A stretch of DNA of 64,000 nucleotides from positions 186,001 to 250,000 of the forward strand of contig JAQMWT010000524.1 of the NCBI GenBank assembly GCA_029834535.1, read 5' to 3'. The notes below the pieces were generated by a model. That model was given only the letters and a program-made list of their open reading frames with translations. It was not told the origin of the DNA and searched no databases. Shown piece by piece: positions 31,187-43,163 of this stretch (position 1 is the first letter of the stretch; the number at the start of each line of letters is the position of its first letter). Made by a program: the position numbers and the translations under genes. This DNA is from Chrysophaeum taylorii (Eukaryota > Sar > Pelagophyceae > Pelagomonadales > Pelagomonadaceae).

Positions 31187-31427
31187 TGTTTTGTTTTCCG
31201 ACAGTGTTGCCGCAGTGACGCATGGACAACGTGCATTTCGCGTCACGGCCTCATATCGTCTTTGGACTAAAAGGGCATATCCTGATATCTTCTGCTGTGA
31301 CTCATCACCGGAACTATTAATTTTTCTATATTTGAAGGATAGGGTCACAAATTGTGACACAAGCTACTTATCAACACGCACCCCCTCTTTTAATCGGCGT
31401 GCGTCAACGTCCTCACCCCAGCTCTCC

Positions 31428-31500
31428 TTGCCGCTCGACGCTCTCACCCCCGCCAATCTAAGCTGCTTTAAAATCAGCGTACGCTCCGCCCTTTAACCTG
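31428..31500 (-). repeat. Dispersed repeat shared with 49475-49545
   Basis: The reverse complement contains aaagcagcttagattggcgg followed by gagagcg and cgagc. The same order, including the 20-base core, occurs on the plus strand at about 49495-49530. The flanks are recognisably similar over roughly 70 bp. Confidence 0.7.
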
Positions 31501-31796
31501 TGAGTTTACTGCTAACACCCCCCTCTTAGCAGTCGAGCTTTTAAAAACCTATCAAAAACTGAGCCTCCCCACCGTCACTCTAAATGTTACTCGTTACTGA
31601 GGGTAATGGGAGAGATGCCTCGGGAGTGTGGGAGCCCCGGCCGGCACATAGGCGTGCAGTAACGATCGTTGATAACTTGCCCGGCTTGCTTGGTTTTGAA
31701 CTCGTGGTTAAAGTCGGCGTTGAGATCCACGTGCGCGAGCTTCTCAAGCTCATGTCCCCTGTTCACGGCTATGACCCAAACATTAATAACTACCAA

Positions 31797-31860
31797 ACTA
31801 ATTATAGGCCAGCCCAGTGCATGGGGCGTAGTCTAATCCCAGCGCCGTGGCGCGTGGGAT
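31797..31860 (-). repeat. Dispersed repeat, copy 2 (hairpin-containing)
   Basis: This is the inverted counterpart of 6097-6157, with the same GCGCCACGGCGC hairpin core, CTGGGATTAG, CTACGCCCC and GGGCTGGC order. Confidence 0.6.
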
Positions 31861-34800
31861 CAGCAGAAGTCACGGGGTCGAGAGACGAGGGACGCGGAAA
31901 GGAGTGTCCGGGGAGATTCGACGCCTGTCGCCATACGGCGCGGAGACCGCGATTTGGCTCACGACCATCTCGTCCTAAACACTTCCTTTTGCGTCCCCCG
32001 GCCATAACCCGCCCCGCTGCGAACAACACGGCTTCCAACCGGCCCGCCCGGGAGGTTTAACAGGTGCCAACCTGCGCCGGAGGACGGATGTCCTCGCAAG
32101 GCGCAGGTTCAGAAGGCATCGCCCTCCATCGCAACCGATGATATGATAACTTTGATAACACTGCGTATTGAAAAGCTCGGCGCCATCAGTGATTAACTCG
32201 AGAGCATATCTCTCGTATGGAGTCTAATCATGCTGCGACAGTCTCGTAGCGTCGTCTTATCGTGTGTTTCTTCATAACCACGCCTGCCGCTATTCTCTCT
32301 TCTTCTTTTCTGTCCCCCTGACCTCTTCTTGAGCTCATTGCGTGTTTCCTTCTTGCCCAGGTCCCTTCTCCCTCCTTCGACTGTCCCTCTTTGCGTTCTT
32401 GCTTTATCCTCGTTTCCCTCTGCGCTCATCCATTCTGGCTCTTTGAGTCTTAAGAGTTGAAAACCATAATAACAATAATAATTCAATTCTTAAATTTCCG
32501 TCGTTGTGCGTGCGTTTTCGAGCCTAGGCGAAAAGCTCGGGTGGGTGTGCGCCGACGACGAGTTCCCTGGAAAGACAGGACGTGTTCTGGTGCGCGTCTC
32601 AGCACCGTTACGTCGATATCATCATGTGGGCCGACGAGGTCCTCGTAGGACAAACGCACGTGCTGCCAGGTGGCCTGATTGCTTATCCAGATGGCCGCCA
32701 TGAGGTCCTCCAGTCGACTCTAAGCCTGCGGGTGACCATGGGACAAATCCAAATCGTAGCAACCATCTGGAGTTCCTGTGGGCTCGGGGCAGCGGCTTAA
32801 CTTGGGACGACGTGCTCTGAGCAGCTCACGTCGGCAACCTTGGCATTTGCAATTGGGCACGCACCAGCGGGTGTAGCGAATTGAGCCTTTTGTGAGTCGC
32901 CAACAAACACTCGGTCCCTGCGAGGTCAGGCGTCGTAAACGCGACAACAATGTTCATGACGACGTAAAGATGCGACTTATGAAAATAGAGGGAGCGTTAG
33001 CGGTGGACTCGTCTCGAGCACTTGGTGTCTTTAGATCTCCTCAACTATCTGCTCGTGCTTGCGCGAGTCGCCCTGACGTTCAGCGCAACCCATATCCTGC
33101 TCTTTTGTAGGGCGAGGGAACGGTGTCGAGCTCGAGAACGCCGCCGTCTACCGCACACTGGAAAGTCGGTGCCGCACACATATGGGGGCGGTAGCTAAGG
33201 CGACAATGGCCGAAGATGAAGCCATGGCGACAGCGGAGTTGATGTTCTCGTCGCTCGCGGCGACTTCCAACAGAGTCTCTGGCTTGAAGAATATGAATAA
33301 TTTCTGACCATCGCTTTGTCCGACGATTTTGCGCGCGATATTTATTTATTTATTTATTTCCGAAGCAGTCCTTCTACGATCTCGCCAGATGCGATTTGTG
33401 GATGTGGGTTTCAGAGAGAAGGTGCTTGGAACGTCGGACTAGTAACAAAGTCGTAGACGTTGAGACGCGGAGCCTGCGCATCCGACGCGACGAAGCTGAT
33501 GATGATGATGACGACCGGTAATTTCGTTGGAAGCAGCTTGTTCTAGAGGAGCTGGCCTCAAGTTAGGGATTAGTTGAGTTCTCCACAATTGCCGTCAAAT
33601 TCAACGGGCAAAGGTCGTTGTTCTTGCTCCATGGCTCATCAAAAAACGAAGCGTCACCTTACTTCTTATATATATGAGGCCGAAGCGCTTGAGCTTCATG
33701 TAAACGAATGGGTGCGTCCCGATGAAGAATTTATAGTCCTGGCTCATTTTCCGCAACATCACGTTGGATCAGCTGCGACGGGCATACAGCCAAAAATGCG
33801 CAGAAGCTTTGGCGCAGTTTGGTGACTCGCCGCCTACGCTCGCGTGCTGAATCTGCGGCGGTGGTTCCACAAGTAAATGATCAGTGTAGCTTAGGAGCAC
33901 CTCAACTTCATCGACACAGCAGCGAGAGCCCTTTGGAGACGAGTTTATGTTGGCCTTCCTGTTGTAGCCGGCCGACGCCAGCATGGCAAAGCTGGCGATG
34001 TTGTCTCTGACGACCGTTGCGGCCTGGCCTTTTCCGTCCTTGGACGTACGTGGTTGCGGATCTTCTGAAGGATCTCGGATGAGATGGCACCGTCAGCGAA
34101 CGGCTTGAAGTGTCTCGAAATTGCTCACTCCAAATTATGTGGAAGGCGAAGCTCATATTCCTGCTTTGGTGTAGACTGTGGCTCCTTCAGACGGAAGTTG
34201 GCGATTCTTCGTCGCAGACGTGGTCGGCATTGAGGAGCTCCTTTTCCTCCGCATTCGGCTCGACGCTAAAGTACTCCGAGTCAGCGACAATCGGCACTGT
34301 CGGCCCCCAAGGCTTGAGAGCCTATGTCGTTCGTTACTGGAAGACACGATCGCGTTTTTGAGATCGAGGTCGATGATCGTAAGACGTTGTCGATGGCGAT
34401 ACGGCTCTCGAACCTTGGCCATTAGAACTCGCCATCGAGCACGTCTTTGACGGTGCAGACTGTCGCGACTGTACGCAGGCCGAAGTTCTTCGTGACGGTG
34501 TGGCACTCGTCGACGTCGTTGTTGTTGGTCTCGTTCTGAGCCTTTTTGCGACGTTCGCTTCGAAGTCAATGCGGGCGGAAGAGCCGCTTCTATCATTTCA
34601 AAATCTCGATATGTCCTAAGAGCAATTCACCCTGCCGGGGCTTGATGGCATCTTCGAACTTGCGCACATTGAACTTGGAGAGACGAATTCGACGCGCGTC
34701 GACGTCTTGCTGAAAGTCGATATGCCTCACAATCACCATTAAGTCGGCCGGAATCCCGATAGTCTTCCCCCTCGACGAACGACAGAACATCACGTTTTGC

Positions 34801-35404
34801 AGCAACAACAAGAGCGTTGGCCTATTGCAGTTGAAATGTTGTCGGTGCTGTCGTAGTTCTCTCGCACAACCTCCAGCAACACGCCGTAGATATTGTGCGC
34901 TGCAGCGTTGCCCGGTTTGGCTTCGGTCAATGCTCTTTGTACTTGCGCTCAGTGCTGTTGATATCGTGTCTCATCTTCTCCAGCAAATCGGTGCATGTGT
35001 CCTGCGCCGCGAAACTGTGTGGATCGAGTTCCTAAATCACCAAGATGGCGCAGTCGAGCTCGGAGGTGATATTATTGTCAACGGCATTCTCCGATTGTTG
35101 TTGTCGTCGGGGCAGATAGCAGTTTGCAAGTGTTTTGCGGCCGCTTGGTTGGCAGTTGTTTCCTTGTGCTCTGAGTGACATTATTTCCAACGCGATCCTC
35201 GTGGTGCTTGTTGTTCTCGGGCACGTGCTCGCAGGCCTACACGTGCTCGCAGGGCCTAAAGGTGTGTTCAAATCGCGCAACGAAGAAGGTCTTTCAACCA
35301 CAGTCCCCAAGGACTTTAGACACGAATGACCATTTGGTCGTGCTCCTTGATCTAAGCATAAAACCAATCATCACGAGGAGCTTGAGAAGAGTACTTTATA
35401 ATAA

Positions 35405-35791
35405 TTAGCGCTGTGGTGGTGGTGGTTTTTGTTGTTGTTGGCGCACCTCTTGGAGTGCGCGGAAGCGACCGGTGTAGTAGCCAGCGTAGTACCAGCTCAT
35501 GAGGAGATCGCTGAGGCCGTCATCGCCGGAGGGAGGGTGCAAGGGCGGGAGAGGCGGGGGCTGTGGGGGGTCCCCGCTTTTCTGGAGGAGTGCGTCGAAA
35601 CGTGCGTCCGCCGTCTGAGTGTCTTCCTCATCATCAGAGACGGCTTCGACCGGCTCGCCGCCGCGGAAACCAGAGGGGTACGCGGTCATCGCGCGATTGA
35701 AGGCGTCGATCAAGGCCGTGTCGTCCCACTTCTCGAGGTCGCTGATTGCCTGAGCCATCTCTTCGTTTCGTTCAGACGAAGACGCCATCAC
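35405..35791 (-). CDS. SMN: Minimal SMN (survival motor neuron) protein, no Tudor domain (128 aa)
   Basis: SMN oligomerises and, with Gemin2, helps place Sm rings on spliceosomal snRNAs. Residues 21-34, KWDDTALIDAFNRA, form the Gemin2-binding helix. Residues 93-110, LSDLLMSWYYAGYYTGRF, are the C-terminal YG box that mediates self-assembly. Between them lie an acidic segment (53-57) and a Pro-rich linker (75-88). The central Tudor domain of animal SMN is absent, as in fission-yeast Smn1. A Gln/Pro tail ends the protein. Two adjacent Met codons give a start at 35791 or 35788. It sits alone in a gene-poor region, so intactness of this small frame is good evidence of selection. Confidence 0.88.
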   Translation of the reverse strand: MMASSSERNEEMAQAISDLEKWDDTALIDAFNRAMTAYPSGFRGGEPVEAVSDDEEDTQTADARFDALLQKSGDPPQPPPLPPLHPPSGDDGLSDLLMSWYYAGYYTGRFRALQEVRQQQQKPPPPQR

Positions 35792-35894
35792 TTGCTGATC
35801 GACAAGAAAGCTTAAAACTAAACCCTACGCCTTCGAAAACGAGATTTCCTCGCAAAAAAAATCACCACGAATCGCACCCGCCGCCACAGAGCCC

Positions 35895-38800
35895 ATGGTG
35901 GCCGTCGAAACGTGCCCGAAGGCGGTTTCGCGCCCATCCGAAAGCCACGCGGACCCATCCGACCGGGCAAATCGAAAGCCCAACGGCCGAAGAAGCCTGT
36001 CGATAAGCGCGAACGGCGCGACGGTTTTGCTTGATGAAGAGTGCGCATGCTGCGTGAATATGCTTTCGGATAAACGGGGGGCACCTCTGGATCTCGAACG
36101 GATCTTGTGCATATCGGGCGACTTGCCGGCCCGGTTTTATGTCTGCTCGACAGAGTGTCGCGCCCACGAATTGAGAAACAGCACGGATGCGAGCGTTTAT
36201 CCGCCGGTCTCTCTCGGACGCTCTCGCGCGGCACTTTAAGACGACGATTCGTCCTGGCGAGTCGGTCGAGGTCGTCCAGGACTTATCGGCGCGGCGGACT
36301 GCGAGAGGAGTTCTGTTGGGACTGTCTAGAGCACGCACTAGAACGCCAGCCAACGCGGGGACTATTTTCGATGCCCATAAAGAAGATCACCCAGACCGCG
36401 TCACTGTTGGGATCGAGGGCATCGTGGCGGGCGCGACGCGGAGAATCGTGTCCGCGTCCGACGATCCAAGAGACGAGCCGACCGCCCCTTCGACCGATTA
36501 GTTCGCGTGCTCAAAGAGAGTTCTCGCAACCGTTGAAGTCATCACCCTAGCTCGGGCGATCGCTCGCGCGAAGAGACAACCAGATCCAGCAGCTCGAGGC
36601 AACCAAGGCGGCGCAAGAAGGGCGCGCTACCGCAGTCGAGCGCGTACTACGGAACCAGGCCCACGCCGAGACTCTCGATCGATCCTAGACGGAGTTGGCC
36701 ATAGCCGAGGCGGCTCGAGGCTGAATTACGAGCACGATGTTTGGTGGATACCGCACGTCGGGAGGAGCGACTCCGGGTCCGGAACGAGCGCCAAGTTGCC
36801 GCGAGGGAGAAGCAGTACGACCACGATGCCGCGAAGGTGCAGCAATCTATCGGCGAGCTCGACGCGACCAAGGTCCAGTCAAAGGAGGCGGCAAGACAGG
36901 CTGCGTCGGCGGCCGAGGCGCGGACAAGGAACCGACTGAAGAAATAGGACCCTCGCTCGGGACATGAGACAACTCAAGGACAAATACTCCGCCGTCAACC
37001 AGGAGGCGAAGTAAATGGAGATCGAGGTCGCGGTTGCCGAGGGCCACGTCCTTGCCGAGGAGGAGGAGATCGAGCGGCTGCGGGAGTGGGTCGCGCGCCT
37101 CGAGAAGCAGAAGCGCGGGTACCGCGGAAGCCGTCCGGCAAGGGATCTGGCAAGGGCGCGCCGTGGGACTCGAAACTCGGGGCGCTGCGTATGAAAAACC
37201 GCTCGCCTCTCGGATTGCGCCTTGGAAAATTCCCGATGTCCTGGCCTCGGTCGTCGAGGCGGTTTCCTGCCCGTAACGTGTTTTGAGAGACATGGATCTC
37301 CCGTCCGAACGCTTCATTCGCGACCCGCGCTCAGAGATGGGCGTCCTTCACGAGACCGCCGTCGCCCTCGCGCTGGGCTACGGTGACGTCGTCGAGACTG
37401 CGACGGACGCGTCGCCACTCGACGGCGCAAAGATATCGCTACCACCCACGTCAAACCCGGCGGCAGGACGGAGATCTCGTACGCGCAGCAGCGCGTACGA
37501 GATCTCCGACCAGAACGCGGCTGGCGAGTCCAAGGCGATCGCCAATCGGTTCGGCGACCTGAGTTGAGCGCTCCTACTCGTTCGTCCAGCTCGTTTGTCA
37601 AGTTCACCAGAAGCGCTACGGAGCCGACGACGTGACGATTTTCGAGCTCGAGCCGGCCTCCTTCACCAGAATAATCCGCAACTCGTCGCGACCGCCGAGG
37701 CCTTCGACACCGAGATCGCTGCATAACCCCAGTTCCTCGAGATCCGGGCTGGGTCAAAAGCGAAGCTGTCCATCGACGGCCAGTCCACGATGTCACGGCC
37801 GTTCGGGCGCGGCTCTACGCTCCGACTGATTCCAATAATCCAGAGACCAAGATCATGCTCGACGCGCGAAGGGCCTGGGGCCGCGGCTGCACGTTGAAGG
37901 AAGGGGCAGTCTATGCACTTGGCGACGGGCGGCAGCCAACCAGACGTCAAAGCTCCAGAGGGCCTTCGATGGTGCGCGCGACGGAACTCGAGTGTAGAAC
38001 CTTTAAGTTTTACAACGCCGCCTTCTTCAACACGAGTGTCGAAAGCTGCGCCGGTGTCGTCTCGTGCCAACGGGATCACATCTTTCCCGCCGCCACGAGT
38101 TTTGCGGCCAAGTGCTAGCGACACGTCACAGACGAGGTCGCTGGTCGAACGACAACGAAGGCTTGGATGCGCGTGATGGAGATGATGGAGGACGCCTCGC
38201 CACGCGCAGCGACGATGTTCAAGGATCGTTGATGGAGGCGGCTCGTCGTGGTTGGCAGAGCCACAAGGCGCAGGCTGCCGCTCGCCTTGACGCGGCGATG
38301 GAGCACCATCGCCGTCGTCGCGCGGCCGCGGTCGTAGTTAAGGCCCTCGTCTGTCTGTCTGTCTGAGCGCAACGACTACGCCAAGGCTCTGGAGGCCATG
38401 AAAGTCGACCCCGTGGTCGTTCACGATCATCAGGCCCGTGTTGTTGTCGGGAGGACCAAGCTCTACGGTCAAGAAGCGACTCGACGCGGCATTTAAGCAG
38501 CTCCCGAGCGACGCCGCGGGGTCGAACGTCATCGAGGCAAACGTGGAGAGATACGTGTCGTAAGCATGGGCATGGGCGATCTCAAACAAAAATCCAACAC
38601 ACCTGGCAAGGACCCGAGGACCGGTTATAAGGCCAACGTCGATTTCCTCGCGGCGCACCTCAAGTACGTCTACGGATCGAGACCAACTCCCGCGAGTTAG
38701 TTGCCGAGGCAGTGGTCCTGGGCGAGCATCGACGGCAGCTGCCAGTGCTTGGGACATCGACGACCCAGCGTGTCGAACTCGAAACGAGGCGGCACTCGAG

Positions 38801-39037
38801 CGTCGACGAGCTCGAGGCCAAGGTTGAGGAGTGCCGCGCGTCTCGCCACCAACGAGTGGCAGCTCGAAGCTAGCCACAATCGACGCGGCGTTGGTTGGGT
38901 CGCGCGTCGAGGTTCTCTGCGAGTTATCGGGTCATTTGGGTTGCTACTGGATGCCCGGCACCATTAACGAGGCGGTGTCCGACGAAAACTCTAAGGACGG
39001 TCGCAAGACACTCGGGCTAGGTTGGATCTTCGTTTGA
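35895..39037 (+). pseudogene. Decayed coding remnants of unknown family
   Basis: Plus-strand protein-like pieces in several frames follow each other. They include a Cys-rich segment near 36030-36170, a likely coiled coil at 36740-36950, a conserved-looking helical segment at 37290-37440, short helical pieces around 38380-38560, and another coiled-coil-like piece at 38690-38870. The coiled coil followed by a compact core recalls the remnant at 6391-7908. I do not recognise the family. Because it may be an old mobile or virus-like element, only its extent and character are given. From 39038 to 39683 no gene is seen; the last part is the 3' flank of the ABCG-like gene, with a 14-bp match to the MITE terminus at 39531-39544. 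Confidence 0.35.
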
Positions 39038-39683
39038 CGACGACGGTTTTTCAGCGGGTGGCTCCTCGAACCGCCGGACAATGAATACGACGACGAGGAG
39101 GGGGAGGAGGACGCAATGGACGACGACGACGACGACGACGACGACGAGGACTTAGCGCATATAGCTGCATTCGTTTGGTGCCCGCGTTCCCCGTTGATGC
39201 CCGGCGGCGGGGAAAAGACCAGGACAATAGAAGTGGCCCCAGCGCGCAAAAAGCGCGCAGTCTAAACGCCGGCACGACCCTGGTTGGGCCCACGGACATT
39301 CCCAATGCAATGCCGGGTGTTGTATTTGGAGCCGATGGCAGGGTAGAGCCATCTAGGGCCCCGAGGGGCCAAAATAATACCTCACCCCCGCGTAGATGAT
39401 TCTCCAGATCCGTAGCTACCAACTTTGTTCCACCAGTATAATAAAAGCGGCATCATCTTGACGACGGGCAAAAAAGCCGGCCAATCCTAGGGGGATTGAG
39501 TTTTGGCCCCGTCGCGGGACCCCCGCGTTCCTTATCCGACCCTACCTCCCCTAGTGCGGCCGGCTTGGGGGAAGAGGCGACCGAGGAAAACAGAGCGACA
39601 AGAGCACCACCCCCCCGTGCTGTGTCTGTGTTTACAAGGGGGCTCGTCCATCTCTCCCTCCTCGAAAAGGGAGAGGCGCAATT

Positions 39684-42597
39684 TTATTTTTTGTCGCAGG
39701 CGCGGTAGGCGAAGGTTCGGCGGTGGGCCAGGACGCAGCCCGCCTGCGGAGGGGAGGTCGTCAGACGGGTCGTGAAAAGAACTCACCATAAAAATGCAAG
39801 CGGTCCAAGCCGCGGCCGCGATAAGAGGAGGAGCGCGGGGGCGGGTGTCGTCGTAGCAGGCCGCGAGGGCGGCGGCGACGGGATTCGGCGCAAAATTGGT
39901 CGGGGGGACGAGCAGTAGAACGAGGAGGGAGGGCGGCAGCGGGCCGAGGAGCGCGAGGAAGGTGGCCGCCGTCGCGAGGCAGCCGCCGACGAGAGACACG
40001 AGGGCGACGAGGGCGAGGTCGCGCAGGTCGAGAAGAGCGCAGCCGAGTGCGATCCACGCCCCGGAGAAGGTGGCGGCGAGCAGAAGCGATGCCGTCGCGC
40101 GCGCGGCCCAGGCGGCGGGGAGCGAATACGCACCGTTATCGGCGTCTAGGAGGTCGAATCGCGCTCCCAAAGGCGCGACGCAGCAGAGGGCCCAGACCGT
40201 CGCGGCGAAGAGGCCGACGTCCCGCCACGCTTCGGCGACGGCGACGAGGGCGACCGTTGCGGCCAGAGGTGAAACTTCGTACTGGGCGGCGATCGCCGCG
40301 CGCAGCAGGATCCCGTACTGCGCCAGCACTGCGTGGGAACGGTCGTCTTTAAGCATTGCTGGCGCCGCCGCCGTCGTTTTGGTTTTGGTCGTTGGAAAGT
40401 CCGCGCGTTGCTCGAGGAGGCGGTGGCAGGCTGCGAGAGGGTCGTCGTCGAGGCCGCACGGCTTGCCGGAAGCGGCAAGGAAAGGCGCGAGGCCCGAAGG
40501 ATCTCCCGCGTAGACCACCCCCGTCTCCCCGAGGACCACGAGCTTGGTGAAGGCACTCGCGAGCTGCCAGGAGGGATGCTGCTGGAGCGCGCAGATCGCA
40601 GAGCGGCCGTCGATTCTCGTCTCGCGAACGACTGCCCGCGTCGTTTCCAGCGCCGAGCGCGCGTCCATGCAGGAGGTCAGGTCCGGGAACACGGCGATCG
40701 GCCGCGTCGAGCACGCGAGGTCGCGGCAGACGAGGGCGCGCTTGCGTTCGCTAAGAGTTAGGTGGCGCGCGTCGAGCCTAAAGAGCCCGACGGCCGCCGC
40801 CAGCCTCAGACCCTTTTCCTCGAGCTGTCGCCGGCGCTCGAGGTCCCATCCCGCGGCGAGCGCCGCGGCGAGCCGGAGCATCTCCCGCGCCGTGAGCCTG
40901 CTGCTGTCCGCCTCGAATAAGAAGACCGTCATCGTCACCATCCGCCGTAAGGTCTTGTCGCTCGCGACGGCGTCCGCGACGAGCTCGCGGCCGACGCCGC
41001 CGAGGCCCGTGATGGCCGTCGCCGACTGCGCCTCGATGACACTCTGTTTCCACCGGAGATCCACGCTTGGAGGCGACGGTGTCAGGGCGCCATACGAACA
41101 AGACTGGTGGTGGTCTTCCGCGCACCATTCGTCATCCTCCACCTCCGAAGAAGAGTCGTCGGACGGCCGAGAGGAAGAAGGCATCATCTTGCCCGCGACG
41201 CCGAGAAATGCCGCCAAGACCACGCCCAACACCAAAAGGGTCCGAATCGACGACGACAACAACAGAGCGTCGGCGAAAAGGACGGCCGCGCTTAGGGCCG
41301 CAACCACGCAGAGGCCCTTGTTGCGCGGCGAGACGGCACCGGCGATCCGAGCCGCGAGAGCGCAGTCGAAACCGACCAAAAACGTCAGCGCGCACCAGCG
41401 GGAGAGCGAAACGTCGAGGTAGGGGAACACCAGCACAAACGCAACGAGGCGAAACGCCGCGTCGAGGGCCGTCACGCACACCATCGCCCCCCAACGCAAA
41501 TAAAAGAACGCCTCGCCGTCGTCGTCTCCGTCCTTACCGTCGACCCGAATGCTCGCCAGAGCGACGACCATAAGCCAGTGTCGGGTCGTCGTGGCCGTCA
41601 CGAGGGACCAAATGTCGAAGGTCAAGCAGGCAATGCCAATTTCCACCACCGTCCGCGCGCCGTCGAGGACCCAGAGATGGCACGCGCGCATCACCAGTAA
41701 TCGGAGCTGCTCTCTCGCGTCTGCCGCTTGGTCTTTTTCTACTTCTTCTTCTTCTTCTTCTTCTTCTTCCGGGGGCGCAGCACGAGGAGGCGGCTTGGTG
41801 GCTGCTGGTGCTACTTTGCACCACTGTTCGGCCCAGAAGCCGGCACCCCAGGAGAGGACGTGGCACAGGTGGTCGGCCGGATTCTCGTGGGGCGGGCAGG
41901 GCGCGCCGGCGGCGCGCAGAAAGTCGGGAAGCTTTGAAACTCGACCGCCGTAGACCTGCGATCCACCCGACACGCACAGAAGCTTGTCGAAAACGCTGAG
42001 GGCAGCCCATGTCGGCTGCTCGAGCGTGCACACGACCGTCTTTCCGCACCTCCTGAGCGCGCGGACGAGCCGCGTCGTCGCGACGGCGTCGAGGCCTCGC
42101 GTCGGCCCGTCGAGCAAGACCACGGGCCGCCGCGACAGCATCTGGGTCGCGCAGCTTGCGAGGCGGCGGGTCTCGGGACTCGCGTCGCAGAGCCTTTCGT
42201 CGGCGAGCTGGAGTGCGGCCATAAGCCCGTCGGCCGCGGAGAATTTCCGCAGTGCCGGCCAGCGAGCGGGACATCTCGTCGCCGCCGCGTAGTACAAATG
42301 CTGTTTCACCGTCAGCATCGTCGACAAATCCCCCACCGCAAAGCTCACGAGCCGCTGGAGCCTTGGCCTGTCGAGAGCGCGCCCGTTGGCAGATATTGTC
42401 CCCGTGTGGGCAGTCCTTCCTGCGAGCACCCTCACTAAGATCTCCGGGCCAAATACGGCAACCAACTCTGACGGTTCGAACGTTGCCCGAATGCCCCGCA
42501 TGAGGGGCTTCCCCCGGACCACGACGCCCACCTTTTCCAGCCGCACCCGCGTCCTCACCCGCGCCGCCTTCTCGACGATGTCCTCCGATTCCATCAT
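39684..42597 (-). CDS. ABCG-like full-length transporter homolog with degraded ATPase motifs
   Basis: The layout is that of a full-size ABCG/PDR protein: nucleotide-binding region, six-segment membrane region, then the same again. From the Met at 42597, the first Walker A site is gone: residues 47-62 read AVFGPEILVRVLAGRT, lacking the G-x-G-K-S/T loop. Walker B reads VVLLDGPTRGLD with Gly164 in place of the catalytic Glu. In the second half the P-loop reads GLGGVGRE (Lys and Ser/Thr missing), the signature reads LTLSERKRA and Walker B reads IAVFPDLTSCMD. Flanking family features such as QPTWAALSVFDKL and QQHPSWQLASAFTKL are kept. ATP hydrolysis is therefore very unlikely, yet the frame is open throughout, suggesting a retained non-catalytic role or a young pseudogene. 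The 3' end needs the 43-nt intron at 39744-39786; the spliced product ends YRACDKK. The frame upstream to 42687 is AT-rich and was not used. A long Glu tract from a (TTC)n repeat lies near 41740. Confidence 0.82.
39744..39786 (-). other. 43-nt spliceosomal intron in the ABCG-like gene
   Basis: On the minus strand the sequence reads ATG|GTGAGT at 39787/39786 and CCGCAG|GCG at 39744/39743. Removing it changes frame from a Pro/Arg-rich, unlikely tail to a short hydrophobic/basic end (AGCVLAHRRTFAYRACDKK) with a stop at 39684-39686 inside an AATAAA-like context. The length of 43 is not a multiple of three, so retention would change the C-terminus. Confidence 0.75.
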
Positions 42598-42959
42598 TCT
42601 CCTTCGATAATTCTTATCCAGTGCCTTTTTCGGTCGGAGACCAAGCGTCATCAATTCGGAGGGAAAACACTTTCGAATTATCTTCAAGATACATCATCAT
42701 CATCATCATCATCATCATATCAACGGAACAACCACTACTACGCTGTGCAAACACTCCATAGGTGCTTGCTTAATTCTGCAAGCTGCCTGCCAACACACGC
42801 GAGGCGCCCTGAAACGACGACGACGACGACGACGACGGTGTGACAACGACTCCGACACTGGCTGGCCCTACTTTAGTACTCAGGAAGCTGGGCGCGTGGT
42901 GATGATCATCATCATCTGTGGGCCCTGCTATTCGGTCGATCGATAGCTCGATCTTCAGG

Positions 42960-42990
<31 letters not shown>

Positions 42991-43163
42991 TTCGAAGTAC
43001 GAGACACCTTCCGCCTCGAGTAGAGGGCGTTTTCTCGCTTCAGCCGTCTGAAACAACGGGGTTGTTTGTTTGTTTCAATTTGTTTCAATTTGTTTGTTTC
43101 AATTTGTGTGTTTCTCTGGAGGGTACGCAGTCAGGATGAGGACTTAGAGCAGAAGAGGAGGCG
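42598..43163. other. Divergent promoter region with trinucleotide repeats
   Basis: This lies between the divergently transcribed ABCG-like and FHA genes. It holds an (ATC)n tract (42694-42718), a (GAC)n tract (about 42817-42837), a (TGC)n tract (about 42962-42989) and several TTTG repeats (43065-43110). No gene is supported. Confidence 0.6.

Larger units (their letters stand above)
31187..35404. other. Gene-poor interval with dispersed repeats
   Basis: No gene can be supported. The stretch 31187-31600 contains the promoter of NRPS copy B and a dispersed repeat. A second dispersed repeat lies at 31797-31860 and a (TTTA)n tract at about 33340-33360. Minus-strand frames between 34153 and 35367 and plus-strand frames at 32582-32800 and 33574-33825 look partly protein-like but are short, overlap one another and match no family I know. 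They may be decayed coding sequence. Confidence 0.45.

Noticed and set aside
31187-31360. N-terminal extension of NRPS copy B to the Met at 31360
   Set aside because: AT-rich, not shared with copy A, and the conserved part begins after the Met codons at 31186/31174.
34153-35367. Possible transposase debris on the minus strand
   Set aside because: I could not find a catalytic motif or a consistent frame, so no family is claimed.
39532-39743. Unspliced C-terminal tail of the ABCG-like frame ending at 39532
   Set aside because: Pro/Arg-rich and unlike the family; the 43-nt intron gives a better end and a stop at 39684.
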